Source: Parvularcula marina | GTDB taxonomy: Bacteria > Pseudomonadota > Alphaproteobacteria > Caulobacterales > Parvularculaceae | Length of the DNA stretch: 64,000 nt | Assembly (NCBI RefSeq): GCF_003399445.1 | Contig: NZ_QUQO01000001.1 | Span: 865,001 to 929,000, forward strand | Direction of reading: 5' to 3' | In this document: positions 27,225 through 35,714 of the stretch, in pieces | Layout: each line of letters starts with the position of its first letter | Numbering within the stretch: the first letter of the stretch is position 1 | Made by a program: the position numbers and the translations under genes | The notes under the pieces: model-generated | Seen by the model: only the letters and a program-made list of their open reading frames with translations | Database searches by the model: none | What the model was told of the DNA's origin: nothing

Positions 27225-28619
27225 ATGACCAAACCGATCATCACCCGCTTTGCCCCCTCGCCGACCGGCTATCTGCATATTGGCGGGGCCCGCACCGCCC
27301 TTTTCTCCTGGCTTTATGCGCGCGGCGCCCATGCGGGCCCGGGCTCTAAATTCCTGCTGCGCATCGAGGATACCGACCGCGCGCGCCATAATGAGGACGC
27401 GGTCACCGCGATTACCGAGGGGCTTCAATGGCTCGGTCTCGACTGGGATGGCGAGCCGATCAGCCAGTTTGAGCGCGCTGACCGACATGCCGAGGCCGCC
27501 CACCAGCTCCTCAAAGCTGGCAAGGCCTATAAATGCTGGCTTGCCGGTGATGGGCTTGATGCCGCCCGCGAGAAAGCCCGAGAGGCCGGCACCCGCTTCA
27601 CGTCGAAATGGCGCGACCCGAAGGAGCCCACCCCCGATGGGCCCTATTCGATTCGGCTGATGGCCCCGACCGAGGGCGCGACCGTCATTCAGGACGAGGT
27701 GCAGGGCGAGGTCAGCTTCCCTAATCACGCCCTCGACGACATGGTTCTGCTACGCTCTGACGGCACCCCGACCTATATGCTCGCGGTCGTCGTTGATGAT
27801 CACGATATGGAAGTCACGCATGTGATCCGGGGCGATGATCACCTGATCAATGCCGCCCGCCAGCAGCAGCTTTATGAGGCGCTGGGCTGGGACGTGCCGG
27901 TCTGGGCGCATATCCCGCTGATCCACGGCGCGGACGGCAAGAAACTCTCCAAACGCCACGGCGCGCTCGGCGTCGAGGCCTATCGTGATGAGGGTTATCT
28001 GCCCGAAGGGCTGATGAATGGCCTCCTCCGGCTCGGCTGGGCACATGGCGATGACGAGATTATCCCGCGCGAGAAGGCGCTTGAATGGTTCGATCTCTCC
28101 GGGATCGGCAAGGCGCCTGCCCGGCTCGACCCGGACAAGCTCGCCGCAACCAACCAGCACTATATCCAGGACATGACCGGCGAAGCCTTCCTCGAATCGG
28201 CCTTGCCCTTCCTCGAGAATTCGCCCAGCGATGCCCAGATGGAGCGGCTTGCCCGCGCGGCCGACGACATCAAGGCGCGCTGCCGCCTTCTCAGCGATAT
28301 CGGCTCAGCTGCGGCATATTTGCTCAACGAACGCCCCCTTGAGATCACCGGCAAGGCCGCCAAACCCCTCAAACAGGACGGTGCGCAGGAAGTTCTCGCC
28401 GGGGTTATTGCCAAGCTCGAGCAATTGGACGATTGGTCCGCAGAAGCTATTGATTCTACTTTGAAATCTTTTGCCGAATCGCGCGAATTATCCTTTGGGC
28501 GCGTCGGTCCCCCGGTCCGGGCGGCAGTCACTGCAGGACTTCCTTCACCGGACCTTGGGATAACCCTTCACGCCTTTGGCAGGATTGAGACACTGTCCAG
28601 ACTTGCCGATCAGCGATGA
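27225..28619 (+). CDS. gltX: Glutamyl-tRNA synthetase
   Basis: This class I aminoacyl-tRNA synthetase charges tRNA-Glu (and probably tRNA-Gln in this group). It has 464 residues from the ATG at 27225, which gives the expected N-terminus MTKPIITRFAPSPTGY; a longer reading is rejected. The HIGH-type motif is LHIGGARTALF, and the KMSKS-type motif is GKKLSKRHG. The C-terminal anticodon-binding region begins around residue 330. Alphaproteobacteria often carry two gltX-type genes; only one lies in this window. The tRNA-Glu at 59.4 kb is one of its substrates. Confidence 0.96.
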   Translation: MTKPIITRFAPSPTGYLHIGGARTALFSWLYARGAHAGPGSKFLLRIEDTDRARHNEDAVTAITEGLQWLGLDWDGEPISQFERADRHAEAAHQLLKAGKAYKCWLAGDGLDAAREKAREAGTRFTSKWRDPKEPTPDGPYSIRLMAPTEGATVIQDEVQGEVSFPNHALDDMVLLRSDGTPTYMLAVVVDDHDMEVTHVIRGDDHLINAARQQQLYEALGWDVPVWAHIPLIHGADGKKLSKRHGALGVEAYRDEGYLPEGLMNGLLRLGWAHGDDEIIPREKALEWFDLSGIGKAPARLDPDKLAATNQHYIQDMTGEAFLESALPFLENSPSDAQMERLARAADDIKARCRLLSDIGSAAAYLLNERPLEITGKAAKPLKQDGAQEVLAGVIAKLEQLDDWSAEAIDSTLKSFAESRELSFGRVGPPVRAAVTAGLPSPDLGITLHAFGRIETLSRLADQR

Positions 28620-28748
28620 ATGAGTATTGTCGCGCCGCACAATAGCGGCGTTGTTCCGGGCGCAGGCCAAGTCTTCTGCGCATCCTTCTCGCCGAAGGAG
28701 CCGGATTTCCGCTAATTCCGAACAACCTTCACGGATGGAGTGACGATC

Positions 28749-30038
28749 ATGGAAAGCAATCTGAACCAGACGGGCACGTCGCGAATCGACGAGGGGGAAT
28801 TCCCTGTCTATTCGGCGACCTTGGGGCCCGATGTCATCGACATCCGCTCGCTTGCCAAGCAGACCGGCAAATTCACCTTCGACCCCGGCTTCACCTCGAC
28901 AGCATCCTGCGAAAGCAAGATCACCTATATCGACGGCGAAGAAGGCACGCTGCTTTATCGCGGCTATCCGATTGACGAGCTGGCGGAGAATTCGGACTTC
29001 ATCGAGACCGCCTATCTCTTGCTGCATGGCGATCTGCCCTCAGGCGAGCAGCTCGATGTCTTCCGCGGCAACATCACCTACCACACCATGGTGCATGAGC
29101 ACTTCAAGAACTTCCTGAACGGCTTCCGCCGGGATGCGCACCCGATGGCGGTGATGTGCGGCGCGGTCGGCGCCCTCTCCGCTTTTTATCACGACTCAAC
29201 GGACATCCATAACCCGGAGCACCGGATCATCTCGACCCACCGGATGATCGCCAAGATGCCGACGATTGCGGCGATGGCCTATAAATACATCATGGGTCAG
29301 CCCTTCATCCATCCGCGTAATGACCTGCATTACACGGAAAACTTCCTGCGGATGTGCTTTGCGGTGCCGGCCGAGGAATATGAGATCAACAAGGTTGCGG
29401 CCTCCGCGCTCGACAAGATCTTCATCCTGCACATGGATCACGAACAGAACGCCTCGACCTCGACCGTGCGCCTTGCAGGGTCTTCGGGCGCGAACCCGTT
29501 CGCCTGTATCGCCGCCGGCATTGCCTGCCTCTGGGGCCCGGCCCATGGCGGCGCCAATGAAGCTGCCCTCCGCATGCTGATGGAGATCGGGACAGTCGAC
29601 AAGATCCCCGAATATATCCGCCGCGCGAAGGACAAGGACGACCCCTTCCGCCTGATGGGCTTTGGCCACCGGGTCTACAAGAACTTCGACCCGCGCGCGA
29701 AGGTCATGAAGAAAGCAACGCACGAAGTCCTCGAGGCCCTCGACATCAAGGATCCGATGTTCGCGGTTGCCAAAGAACTCGAACGCATTGCCCTCGAAGA
29801 CGAATATTTCGTCGAGAAGAAGCTCTATCCGAATATCGACTTCTATTCGGGCATCACGCTGCGCGCGCTTGGCTTCCCGACCGACATGTTCACCGCCCTC
29901 TTCGCCCTCGCCCGCACCGTCGGCTGGATCGCGCAATGGCAGGAAATGCTGGAAGACCCGAACCAGAAAATCGGCCGCCCACGTCAGATCTATACCGGCG
30001 CCGACCGCCGCGATTACGTGCCGATCAACGCGCGGTAA
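28749..30038 (+). CDS. gltA: Citrate synthase
   Basis: This enzyme condenses oxaloacetate and acetyl-CoA at the entry to the TCA cycle. The ATG at 28749 (429 residues, MESNLNQ) is preferred over an in-frame GTG at 28740 because GGAG ends eight bases before it. The type II hexameric family is shown by [22 protein letters not shown]-like N-terminal features and active-site motifs: DHEQNAST (His), [10 protein letters not shown] (His) and [13 protein letters not shown] (His and substrate arginine). No regulatory gene is adjacent. Confidence 0.97.
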   Translation: MESNLNQTGTSRIDEGEFPVYSATLGPDVIDIRSLAKQTGKFTFDPGFTSTASCESKITYIDGEEGTLLYRGYPIDELAENSDFIETAYLLLHGDLPSGEQLDVFRGNITYHTMVHEHFKNFLNGFRRDAHPMAVMCGAVGALSAFYHDSTDIHNPEHRIISTHRMIAKMPTIAAMAYKYIMGQPFIHPRNDLHYTENFLRMCFAVPAEEYEINKVAASALDKIFILHMDHEQNASTSTVRLAGSSGANPFACIAAGIACLWGPAHGGANEAALRMLMEIGTVDKIPEYIRRAKDKDDPFRLMGFGHRVYKNFDPRAKVMKKATHEVLEALDIKDPMFAVAKELERIALEDEYFVEKKLYPNIDFYSGITLRALGFPTDMFTALFALARTVGWIAQWQEMLEDPNQKIGRPRQIYTGADRRDYVPINAR

Positions 30039-30048
30039 CTATCCGGAT

Positions 30049-30072
30049 GGGAGGTTGGGTTGCCAGCCTCCC
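30049..30072 (+). terminator. Hairpin after gltA
   Basis: GGGAGGTTGG (30049-30058) pairs with CCAGCCTCCC (30063-30072), with one G-T pair and a 4-base loop, starting 10 bases after the gltA stop. There is no strong T run afterwards, so it is either a weak intrinsic terminator or an mRNA 3'-end-stabilising hairpin. Confidence 0.55.
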
Positions 30073-30105
30073 TCAAACATTACTCCGGCAAACCGCTAAA
30101 TCTCC

Positions 30106-30279
30106 TCAGTCCTCGCCATATTTGCGCTTGAAATCCTCAGCCTTGCGCTTTTCTTCTTCTACACGGCGGGAATCAGCTTCGGCTTCCTCGATACATTCAT
30201 CGCGCTCGCCTTCGCATGTCGTGGTCGCACAGGCGGTGAGCGTGAGCCCCGCCCCAAACAGCATAAGCATTTTCAACAT
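30106..30279 (-). CDS. Small lipoprotein, 57 residues
   Basis: The start at 30279 is preceded by GGGAGGAAGAAA. A short signal ends LTLTAC, so the mature protein begins at the lipidated cysteine (C17) and has only ~40 residues. These are almost entirely charged: CEGERDECIEEAEADSRR followed by a Lys/Glu-rich helix. Two cysteines in the first part of the mature chain (CEGERDEC) could form a disulfide. I do not recognise the family. It is a small periplasmic-facing lipoprotein, convergent with gltA. Confidence 0.72.
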   Translation of the reverse strand: MLKMLMLFGAGLTLTACATTTCEGERDECIEEAEADSRRVEEEKRKAEDFKRKYGED

Positions 30280-30371
30280 TTTCTTCCTCCCTTTGGGGAG
30301 GCATTCTCCGCCTGTCAGGCAGGGGTTGAAAATGAGCAATCAGTCAGGTTGCAGCCAGACGGCTAAGCCCC

Positions 30372-31466
30372 TCACGGCTCGACGATGTGATAAAGTTCGT
30401 CCGCATGCAGCGCGCCGTCCTTCCAGTATACGGCGACGAGCTGTTTCTCGATCCGCTCAAGGAGGAGAACCGCACCATCTGCCTCGGGCAGTGACACTTC
30501 GCCGAGCCCCATGGGCAAGCCTTCGCCCGGCGCGATCCAGTGCCACGCTTCGGCCTGATCGACATAACCGGAGGGCATGTCGCCCTTCACCTCATCAACG
30601 CCGATCAGGCTCATCCATGTGCCCGCCCGGCAGAGCGCCAGCGCCCGTTTGCCGTCTGATTTGCGTTTGACCTGTGCAACCTCGTCAAGCGCGTCATCGC
30701 CATCGATATCCCCGCCGAGCTTCCTCGGCAGATAGCGCGCTTCCAGATCATACGCCCCCAGATCAAGCCCGCAGCCCCCGAACGCCTCACGGTCCTCATC
30801 GAGAAACTCGAAGGACGCCTCATCAAGCAGCTTGTCACGCTCGCCATTTCCGCGCGGCCAGGACAGGCAGGCCTCGAACTTCACGTAATTCATCCGGGCC
30901 CGCTGGCCCTTGGCAAGCGAATGCCCAGATAATCCGTAGTCGATCACTTTCAGCCAGCCGATCCCGTCATCGGGGCCGGGCTCCATCAGCCGGGGACCCG
31001 AAGGGTCCGGCGACGGCTTATAGCCGCCCGTCCCGACCAGCGCAGGGGAGATCACAAAGGCGCGCATTTCCTGCGGCGCATTGACCGAGCCGTCATTGGG
31101 TCCGGTATTGTCCGCATTGCGGAAATGCCAGCCGAACAAGTCACGCGGATTGGGCACGCCATAATGCGGCGGTGTCAACGAGGTCAGATCCGTCGCCATG
31201 CCGATCTGGGCATTCTCGAACAGCCGGATGACATAGCCCTCCTCGACCGGCATCAGGGCAAAAACCCAGCCATTATCGAGCTGCTGGAACAGGGCTTCGT
31301 CACCGGCGACATAGGGCAGATAAGCAGGCGAGAGTTTGCCCTCGCTGTCGCGCCCGTCAATGCGCACTGCATGGCGTTCGGGCGTCGGATCGCAGCTCTG
31401 CGCCCAGGCGGGCCCCAAGCCCAGCCAGCTCAGGCAAATGAGCAGGCCGATACGGACATTCTGCAT
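30372..31466 (-). CDS. Exported protein of unknown function
   Basis: This 364-residue protein starts at 31466, where a GGGGGGAG run lies upstream; an upstream-extended reading is rejected. The signal peptide (about 1-22) ends PAWAQ, followed by a cysteine-containing mature start SCDPTPE. No catalytic motif is evident. One segment, GGDIDGDDALDEV, resembles an FG-GAP/dockerin-like calcium loop. Cysteines at FEACLSW, FGGCGLD and ALCRAG might pair in the periplasm. It is probably a soluble periplasmic or envelope protein. I cannot assign a role. Confidence 0.7.
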   Translation of the reverse strand: MQNVRIGLLICLSWLGLGPAWAQSCDPTPERHAVRIDGRDSEGKLSPAYLPYVAGDEALFQQLDNGWVFALMPVEEGYVIRLFENAQIGMATDLTSLTPPHYGVPNPRDLFGWHFRNADNTGPNDGSVNAPQEMRAFVISPALVGTGGYKPSPDPSGPRLMEPGPDDGIGWLKVIDYGLSGHSLAKGQRARMNYVKFEACLSWPRGNGERDKLLDEASFEFLDEDREAFGGCGLDLGAYDLEARYLPRKLGGDIDGDDALDEVAQVKRKSDGKRALALCRAGTWMSLIGVDEVKGDMPSGYVDQAEAWHWIAPGEGLPMGLGEVSLPEADGAVLLLERIEKQLVAVYWKDGALHADELYHIVEP

Positions 31467-31609
31467 GACGTTCTCCCCCCGCCCCGCAAAGGGGCGTTTT
31501 CTCTCCTTGTTACACTTTGAATTGAAAAGCTCACAAACCACAATAGATTGCTGGCTACGGAGAAGAGGTAGCGTGGCGTGGCTCCACGTGAAGTAAGAAG
31601 GGGAATGAG

Positions 31610-32116
31610 ATGAAACCCACCAAAATGGCCGTATTGTTATCGGCAGCGACACTGCTCGCGGCTTGCGGGGGCGGCGATGAAGCCCGCGAGGCGCAAATCG
31701 AGAAGGCCGCAAAACGAAGCGGCGTCGATGCGGATGTTGAGCTCGACAGTTCTGGTGAGATCACGAAAGTCGAAATCAAAAACGGGGATCAGCGTGTCGG
31801 ACAGGGCCTTAAGCTCCCCTCCGGCTTTCCCGATGATGTCTCGATCCCGGATGGCTGGAATGTGATCCACACAACGCCCGCTGCGCAGGACGGTTTCATG
31901 GTTCAGGCTATGACCGGTGATTCAGTTGAGAACGTTCTCTCCAGCATACGGACGAATTTGCAGTCCGCGGGTTGGAACGAAGTCGCCTTTGCCGAACCCG
32001 CCCCGACGATGAAGCAGCTTGGCTTTGAGAAGGACGGCCGGATGACCAATGTGAACCTGATTATTCCCGGTGACGGAAATGTCAGTGTCCAGCTTATCAC
32101 CATGCCAAAGCCCTGA
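31610..32116 (+). CDS. Lipoprotein of unknown function
   Basis: This 168-residue protein has a classic lipobox LLAAC, with lipidated C19 followed by a GGG linker. The mature part has a helical segment rich in charged residues, then LPSGFPDDVSIPDGW and an alternating-strand C-terminus. The middle pattern (SVENVLSSIRTNLQSAGWNEV) resembles small BamC/NlpB-like or DUF-type lipoproteins in which a helix packs on a sheet, but I cannot name the family. It is convergent with rpsI. Confidence 0.75.
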   Translation: MKPTKMAVLLSAATLLAACGGGDEAREAQIEKAAKRSGVDADVELDSSGEITKVEIKNGDQRVGQGLKLPSGFPDDVSIPDGWNVIHTTPAAQDGFMVQAMTGDSVENVLSSIRTNLQSAGWNEVAFAEPAPTMKQLGFEKDGRMTNVNLIIPGDGNVSVQLITMPKP

Positions 32117-32132
32117 AATACAGGCATAAAAA

Positions 32133-32159
32133 AAGCCCCGCCATACTCGGGCGGGGCTT
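32133..32159 (-). terminator. Intrinsic terminator of the rplM-rpsI operon
   Basis: AAGCCCCGCC (32133-32142) and GGCGGGGCTT (32150-32159) form a perfect 10-bp GC-rich stem with a 7-base loop. On the minus strand it is followed by a U tract (A run 32128-32134 on the plus strand), 24 bases after the rpsI stop. The plus-strand side lacks a T run, so it probably serves mainly the ribosomal-protein operon. Confidence 0.88.
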
Positions 32160-32182
32160 GTGCATAGTCGAGAGCAATCCCG

Positions 32183-32695
32183 TTAGCGCTTCGAGAACTG
32201 GAAGCTGCGGCGGGCTTTCGCTTTACCATACTTCTTACGTTCGACGGCACGGCTATCGCGCGTGAGGAACCCGCCTTTTTTCAACACGGACCGGAGACCC
32301 GGTTCGTAGTAGGTCAGCGCCTTGGCAAGACCGTGGCGCACAGCACCTGCCTGGCCAGACGGGCCAGAGCCCTTGACCGTGCAGAACACATCGAACTGGT
32401 CCAGACGCTCAGCTGCTTCGAGCGGCTGTTTGAGGACCATCTGCAGAACCGGACGGCCGAAATACTCGGCGATGTCCTTGTTGTTGACCGTGATCTTGCC
32501 GTTGCCCGGCTTGATCCAGACGCGGGCGACAGCCGTTTTCCGGCGGCCGGTCGCGTAAGAGCGGCCATGCTCGTCGATCTTCGGCTCAGCGGGAACAAAT
32601 TCCTCGCCAGCGCTGGCCGGGGTGTCGCTCACAGCAACACCGGCGTCAGAAGCAATATCCTTGAGGGCGTCGAGGCCTTGGTTTGTTTCACTCAT
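32183..32695 (-). CDS. rpsI: 30S ribosomal protein S9
   Basis: This S9 of 170 residues ends in the characteristic positively charged tail [17 protein letters not shown], which reaches the P-site tRNA. The core begins near residue 46 with [15 protein letters not shown] and continues with [19 protein letters not shown]. The first ~45 residues are an acidic, Ala-rich extension absent from E. coli S9 (130 residues) but common in alphaproteobacteria. It lies 15 bases downstream of rplM in the conserved L13-S9 operon. Confidence 0.97.
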   Translation of the reverse strand: MSETNQGLDALKDIASDAGVAVSDTPASAGEEFVPAEPKIDEHGRSYATGRRKTAVARVWIKPGNGKITVNNKDIAEYFGRPVLQMVLKQPLEAAERLDQFDVFCTVKGSGPSGQAGAVRHGLAKALTYYEPGLRSVLKKGGFLTRDSRAVERKKYGKAKARRSFQFSKR

Positions 32696-32710
32696 GTCTC
32701 GTCAAAATCC

Positions 32711-33193
32711 TCAGCCGCGGATGGTGTTTTTGGGGTTCATGGACGCAACGTCGATCGTCTCGGGCTGTTGCGCTTCGTGCTTGTGCTCAGGGCCGGCATA
32801 GATGTGCAGGTGCTTCATCTGGCGGCGAGCGAGCGGGCTATCTTTCGGCATCATGCGCTCGACAGCCTTGTGCAGGACGCGCTCCGGGAAGCGGCCTTCG
32901 AGCACTTTGTCGGCAGTGCGCGACTTGATGCCGCCCGGATAGCCGGTGTGCCAGTAATAGGTCTGCTGCTCGCGCTTGCGGCCGGTGAAGTGGACCTTCT
33001 CGGCATTGATCACGATGACGTGGTCGCCATCATCAACATTCGGCGTGAATGTCGGCAGGTGCTTGCCGCGCAGGCGCATGGCGATGAAGGAAGCCAGACG
33101 GCCGACCACGAGGTCTTGCGCGTCGATGAGGATCCACTTCTTCTCCACATCCGCCGGCTTGGTGTTGTAGGTTTTCGAAGCCTCGGTTTGCAT
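32711..33193 (-). CDS. rplM: 50S ribosomal protein L13
   Basis: This 160-residue L13 has the hallmark W-x-x-I-D-A region ([18 protein letters not shown]), [19 protein letters not shown] and [13 protein letters not shown]-like elements (here [16 protein letters not shown]). It is the first gene of the rplM-rpsI operon. An IS1595-family element ends 141 bases upstream of its start, so the promoter must lie in the short stretch 33194-33334 or be supplied by the element. Confidence 0.97.
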   Translation of the reverse strand: MQTEASKTYNTKPADVEKKWILIDAQDLVVGRLASFIAMRLRGKHLPTFTPNVDDGDHVIVINAEKVHFTGRKREQQTYYWHTGYPGGIKSRTADKVLEGRFPERVLHKAVERMMPKDSPLARRQMKHLHIYAGPEHKHEAQQPETIDVASMNPKNTIRG

Positions 33194-33326
33194 CGGATTC
33201 TTCTTTTCGGGTGGTCAGGTACAAAATCGAAGCGCGGCCTATGCCGCTCCTCTTCACTTCTGTCAATTCCGCCTCGAGAAAAACAGTAAAAACAGGGCAT
33301 TGGAAATGTGGTTATATCCTACCACA

Positions 33327-33334
33327 ATTTTGAG
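33327..33334. repeat. Target-site duplication, left copy
   Basis: ATTTTGAG directly abuts the left terminal repeat of the insertion sequence and is repeated exactly at 35639-35646. An 8-bp duplication is the size produced by IS1595-family transposition. Confidence 0.92.
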
Positions 33335-33360
33335 GGGGATGTTGTACTTCCCGTACCCAA
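33335..33360 (+). repeat. Left terminal inverted repeat of the IS
   Basis: It reads GGGGATGTTGTACTTCCCG then TACCCAA. It matches the right terminus at 22 of 26 positions; mismatches fall at positions 4, 10, 16 and 17. Confidence 0.88.
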
Positions 33361-33408
33361 GCCTGTGCAACCTATTGATCGGGTTGAAAACCCCGCTTCT
33401 GGCACCCG

Positions 33409-33567
33409 TCATTCAGAGGGCTTGCCGGTGCCCTTCTCGCCCTTTTTGGGCGGGACAATTTTTTCAAAGCGGCGCTCGAAAGCTTTCGGGTTCTCGTCGC
33501 ATTCAAGCTCACGAGCGGTCTCGATGAACCGCTTTGATTGTTCAGGATCGTCTTTGGGTTTGCTCAT
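33409..33567 (-). CDS. Small charged protein inside the IS, 52 residues
   Basis: This ORF begins MSKPKDDPEQSKRFIETA at 33567 and ends GEKGTGKPSE. It is very hydrophilic: an acidic helix (RFIETARELECDE) followed by a Lys/Pro-rich tail. The GC content is like the host and transposase, unlike the adjacent AT-rich passengers. It lies just inside the left terminal repeat. The DPEQSKRF(I/V)ETA pattern looks conserved rather than random, and similar small ORFs seem familiar from alphaproteobacteria, but I cannot name a family. Whether it helps transposition is unknown. Confidence 0.55.
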   Translation of the reverse strand: MSKPKDDPEQSKRFIETARELECDENPKAFERRFEKIVPPKKGEKGTGKPSE

Positions 33568-33590
33568 GGGTCGAGATTTACGGGGTTTGC

Positions 33591-33770
33591 ATGGCAATGT
33601 CTAAGGATGACACCACGAGCAACGATTCGAGCTTAGAAATTACAGAGCGTCAGCTAATGCTGGATATCTTGAACGAAACTCTTTTGAATATGAAAGATAA
33701 AACCATACCCCGTGCTCATATCATCATCATTTTAGAGGAGAGGCTAAATATGCTGGAAAATGATTATTGA
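33591..33770 (+). CDS. Small AT-rich ORF inside the IS, 59 residues
   Basis: The reading from the ATG at 33591 (MAMSKDD) or 33597 gives a short acidic protein, mostly helical, with LQLML-like hydrophobic pattern (RQLMLDILNETLLNMKD) and a HIIIILEERLNML end. Base composition is low in GC, like the 293-residue passenger whose stop it overlaps tail-to-tail by 7 bases. No family is recognised. It could be a small partner of that passenger protein. Coding status is moderately likely. Confidence 0.45.
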   Translation: MAMSKDDTTSNDSSLEITERQLMLDILNETLLNMKDKTIPRAHIIIILEERLNMLENDY

Positions 33771-34645
33771 ATTAAACTTAAAAAACGCCTAGAAGTATCG
33801 AAGAATAGATCTTGCTCTATTCCATACATTGCACGGGGATCAAGGTGCTCGCCAACCGGCAGATCCGTCTTAAATACACAAAAACCTACTTTTCCAGCTT
33901 GCTCACTTGGTCTAACTAAATCAAATTCAAATAATACTTCAATGTGCTCCTTGCCTCCAAGCACCCTGAGCCAACCAACTGTATCTTCATCGAGAATTAC
34001 TTCTGTATTGTGCATCAAGCTAACAATATAGAGTATTATATCTTGATAATTTTCACGAAATCCATCTTCTTGATATTCAAATAGCAACTTATTATGCTTC
34101 AACACATAAATAAGATCATCAAAAAAGGTAGTAGAAGAGTAAGGTTGATTGACCCGAAGTGTGCTCAACAGGTAATTAGCCAACCTCGCCTCGCATTTTT
34201 CAGCAGTTTGGAAGCGAAGTGTTCCATCAGCATTAACAAGAAAGCAATTTGAAAGATTCTCAGCTGCCAATTTTGCTTGTTTCCAAGTAAGTCCTGATCG
34301 GTTGGGAAAATCCTTTACAGTTGTTCTCTTCCAAGCTGATAGTACAACTGATTTAGTAAGTGGCGGTAGCTTTAGTGCATCGAGGCGACCGTCCTTAGAC
34401 AGTGACACAACAAACCTCACCCCAAACCAAAAATTTAGCGAGTAGGCGTGTATTAGCCCCTGATTTCTTGCATCTTCGTGATGCACTAGATCTCCAACAT
34501 CTTTGACACTCTGCCTTCCGAGTGATCGGCTGCGGATATAAGATAGGAGACGGTGCAGTTCCTCTAATCGAAAATTGCCCGTTGCCATGCGAGAAACAAT
34601 CGCACGGTAGAGATCTAGTTTGTTATCTCGTCGTTTATTGCGCAT
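33764..34645 (-). CDS. IS passenger protein of unknown function, 293 residues
   Basis: The ATG lies one base after the transposase stop (TAA-G-ATG), so translation is probably coupled. The GC content is clearly below the transposase and the host, indicating a separate origin. The N-terminus is basic (MRNKRRDNKLDLYRAIVSRM) with helical Leu-rich stretches, then alternating strands such as GVRFVVSLSKDG. The C-terminal half is acidic and aromatic (DDLIYVLKHNKLLFEYQEDG). There is no signal peptide, membrane segment or catalytic motif I can name. It is an accessory cargo protein of the IS. Confidence 0.7.
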   Translation of the reverse strand: MRNKRRDNKLDLYRAIVSRMATGNFRLEELHRLLSYIRSRSLGRQSVKDVGDLVHHEDARNQGLIHAYSLNFWFGVRFVVSLSKDGRLDALKLPPLTKSVVLSAWKRTTVKDFPNRSGLTWKQAKLAAENLSNCFLVNADGTLRFQTAEKCEARLANYLLSTLRVNQPYSSTTFFDDLIYVLKHNKLLFEYQEDGFRENYQDIILYIVSLMHNTEVILDEDTVGWLRVLGGKEHIEVLFEFDLVRPSEQAGKVGFCVFKTDLPVGEHLDPRAMYGIEQDLFFDTSRRFLSLIQ

Positions 34646-34646
34646 C

Positions 34647-35573
34647 TTAGTGGCGCGAAGCTACTCTGTTTTCGTCAGCCTGATGATACGTCAGCCGCTT
34701 GCCGACTAGACCGGCAACAGCAGCTTCCGTCCGTTCCATATCGTCAATGCCAAGCTTGGCGCGGTTGGAGTAGCGGAAATCAAACTCACCTGCATAGCGG
34801 TGCAGATGCTTCTTGGAGCAATGTTGGTACACGCCGCGAAGGCCGCGCTTCATGATGGAATAGAAGCCTTCGATGGTGTTGGTGTGGATCTCACCCCGGC
34901 CCCATTGCTTCTTGGAATGCACGACATATGCGTGTGCATATTCAGTGTCCAAATTCTTATAGACGCTGTATTCGTCCGTAATGACGCGGGCTTCTGCGTC
35001 GAGGTTGTCGCGCAGGATCGGCAGGATTTCGGCTTTCGTCGCGCGCTCAATATGGAATGAACGTGCGCGGCCTGTGTCGCGGTCTACCAGCGTCAGGACC
35101 ACGGCCTTTTTCTTGTATTTGCCACGTGCGTTGGAAGTCTTGCCGCCTACATAGGTTTCATCGACCTCAACAATGCCGCCACCGCCGCCAAAGGGTGCCA
35201 GATCGCCGGTGCGCATTGCTTCACGAATGCGGTGAGAGAGGAACCATGCAGACTTCACCGTCACGCCAAGCGTGCGGGAAAGCTGATGGGAGGAGATGCC
35301 CTTTTTCGAGGAGCACATCAGGTAGATCGCTTGAAGCCATTTGGTCATCGGGATGTGCGAGGATTCCATCAGGGTTCCGACCTTGACCGTGAACGGCTTG
35401 CGGCAGGTGTAGCATTTGCGCACGCCGATACGGGTGGAATTTCCTTTCAGCTCGCCGATGCGTTTTTTCTCGCCGCAGCGAGGGCAGGCAGGGCCTTCCG
35501 GCCAAACGCGCGCCTCAACCCATTCGTAGGCAGCTTTTTCGTTATGAAAGAAGGGCTTGGAAAGAATGGACAT
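34647..35573 (-). CDS. IS1595-family transposase
   Basis: This 308-residue transposase has an N-terminal zinc ribbon (C30, C33, C54, C57) followed by the ISXO2-like DDE-type catalytic domain. Candidate catalytic residues are D138 in VEVDETYVGGK, D200 in VITDEYSVYKN, and N232/E235 in HTNTIEGFYS, the DD-N-E pattern of this family. The reading frame is intact and the terminal repeats are present, so the element may still be mobile. GC content is near that of the chromosome. Confidence 0.95.
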   Translation of the reverse strand: MSILSKPFFHNEKAAYEWVEARVWPEGPACPRCGEKKRIGELKGNSTRIGVRKCYTCRKPFTVKVGTLMESSHIPMTKWLQAIYLMCSSKKGISSHQLSRTLGVTVKSAWFLSHRIREAMRTGDLAPFGGGGGIVEVDETYVGGKTSNARGKYKKKAVVLTLVDRDTGRARSFHIERATKAEILPILRDNLDAEARVITDEYSVYKNLDTEYAHAYVVHSKKQWGRGEIHTNTIEGFYSIMKRGLRGVYQHCSKKHLHRYAGEFDFRYSNRAKLGIDDMERTEAAVAGLVGKRLTYHQADENRVASRH

Positions 35574-35612
35574 GATGACGCGCTCCCGATGACACTAATC
35601 TAGGTATCGGAG

Positions 35613-35638
35613 TTGGGTACGTCAAGTATAACATGCCC
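35613..35638 (-). repeat. Right terminal inverted repeat of the IS
   Basis: Read inward on the minus strand it begins GGGCATGTTATACTTGACG, pairing with the left end with four mismatches in 26. It lies 40 bases upstream of the transposase start and may include its promoter. Confidence 0.88.
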
Positions 35639-35646
35639 ATTTTGAG
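35639..35646. repeat. Target-site duplication, right copy
   Basis: ATTTTGAG, identical to 33327-33334, immediately outside the right terminal repeat. Confidence 0.92.
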
Positions 35647-35714
35647 CCCTGCCATCTAGCCCTCTGATTTTGTTATGCTAGGTGACGCGGGAAACCAGAT
35701 TTCAGGGCCCCTTC

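Larger units (their letters stand above)
33335..35638. mobile_element. IS1595-family insertion sequence with passenger genes (2304 bp)
   Basis: The boundaries are set by imperfect terminal inverted repeats. The left is GGGGATGTTGTACTT at 33335. The right, read inward from 35638 on the other strand, is GGGCATGTTATACTT. Of the first 26 positions 22 match, and a perfect 8-bp target duplication lies outside. The element holds a minus-strand transposase (34647-35573), an adjoining AT-rich passenger gene (33764-34645), and two small ORFs (33591-33770 plus, 33409-33567 minus). IS1595 members range from ~0.7 kb to several kb and often carry passengers. Exact sister copies cannot be sought here. Confidence 0.92.

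Noticed and set aside
28740-28748. GTG start of gltA
   Set aside because: The ATG at 28749 has a GGAG site at proper distance, whereas the GTG overlaps that site.
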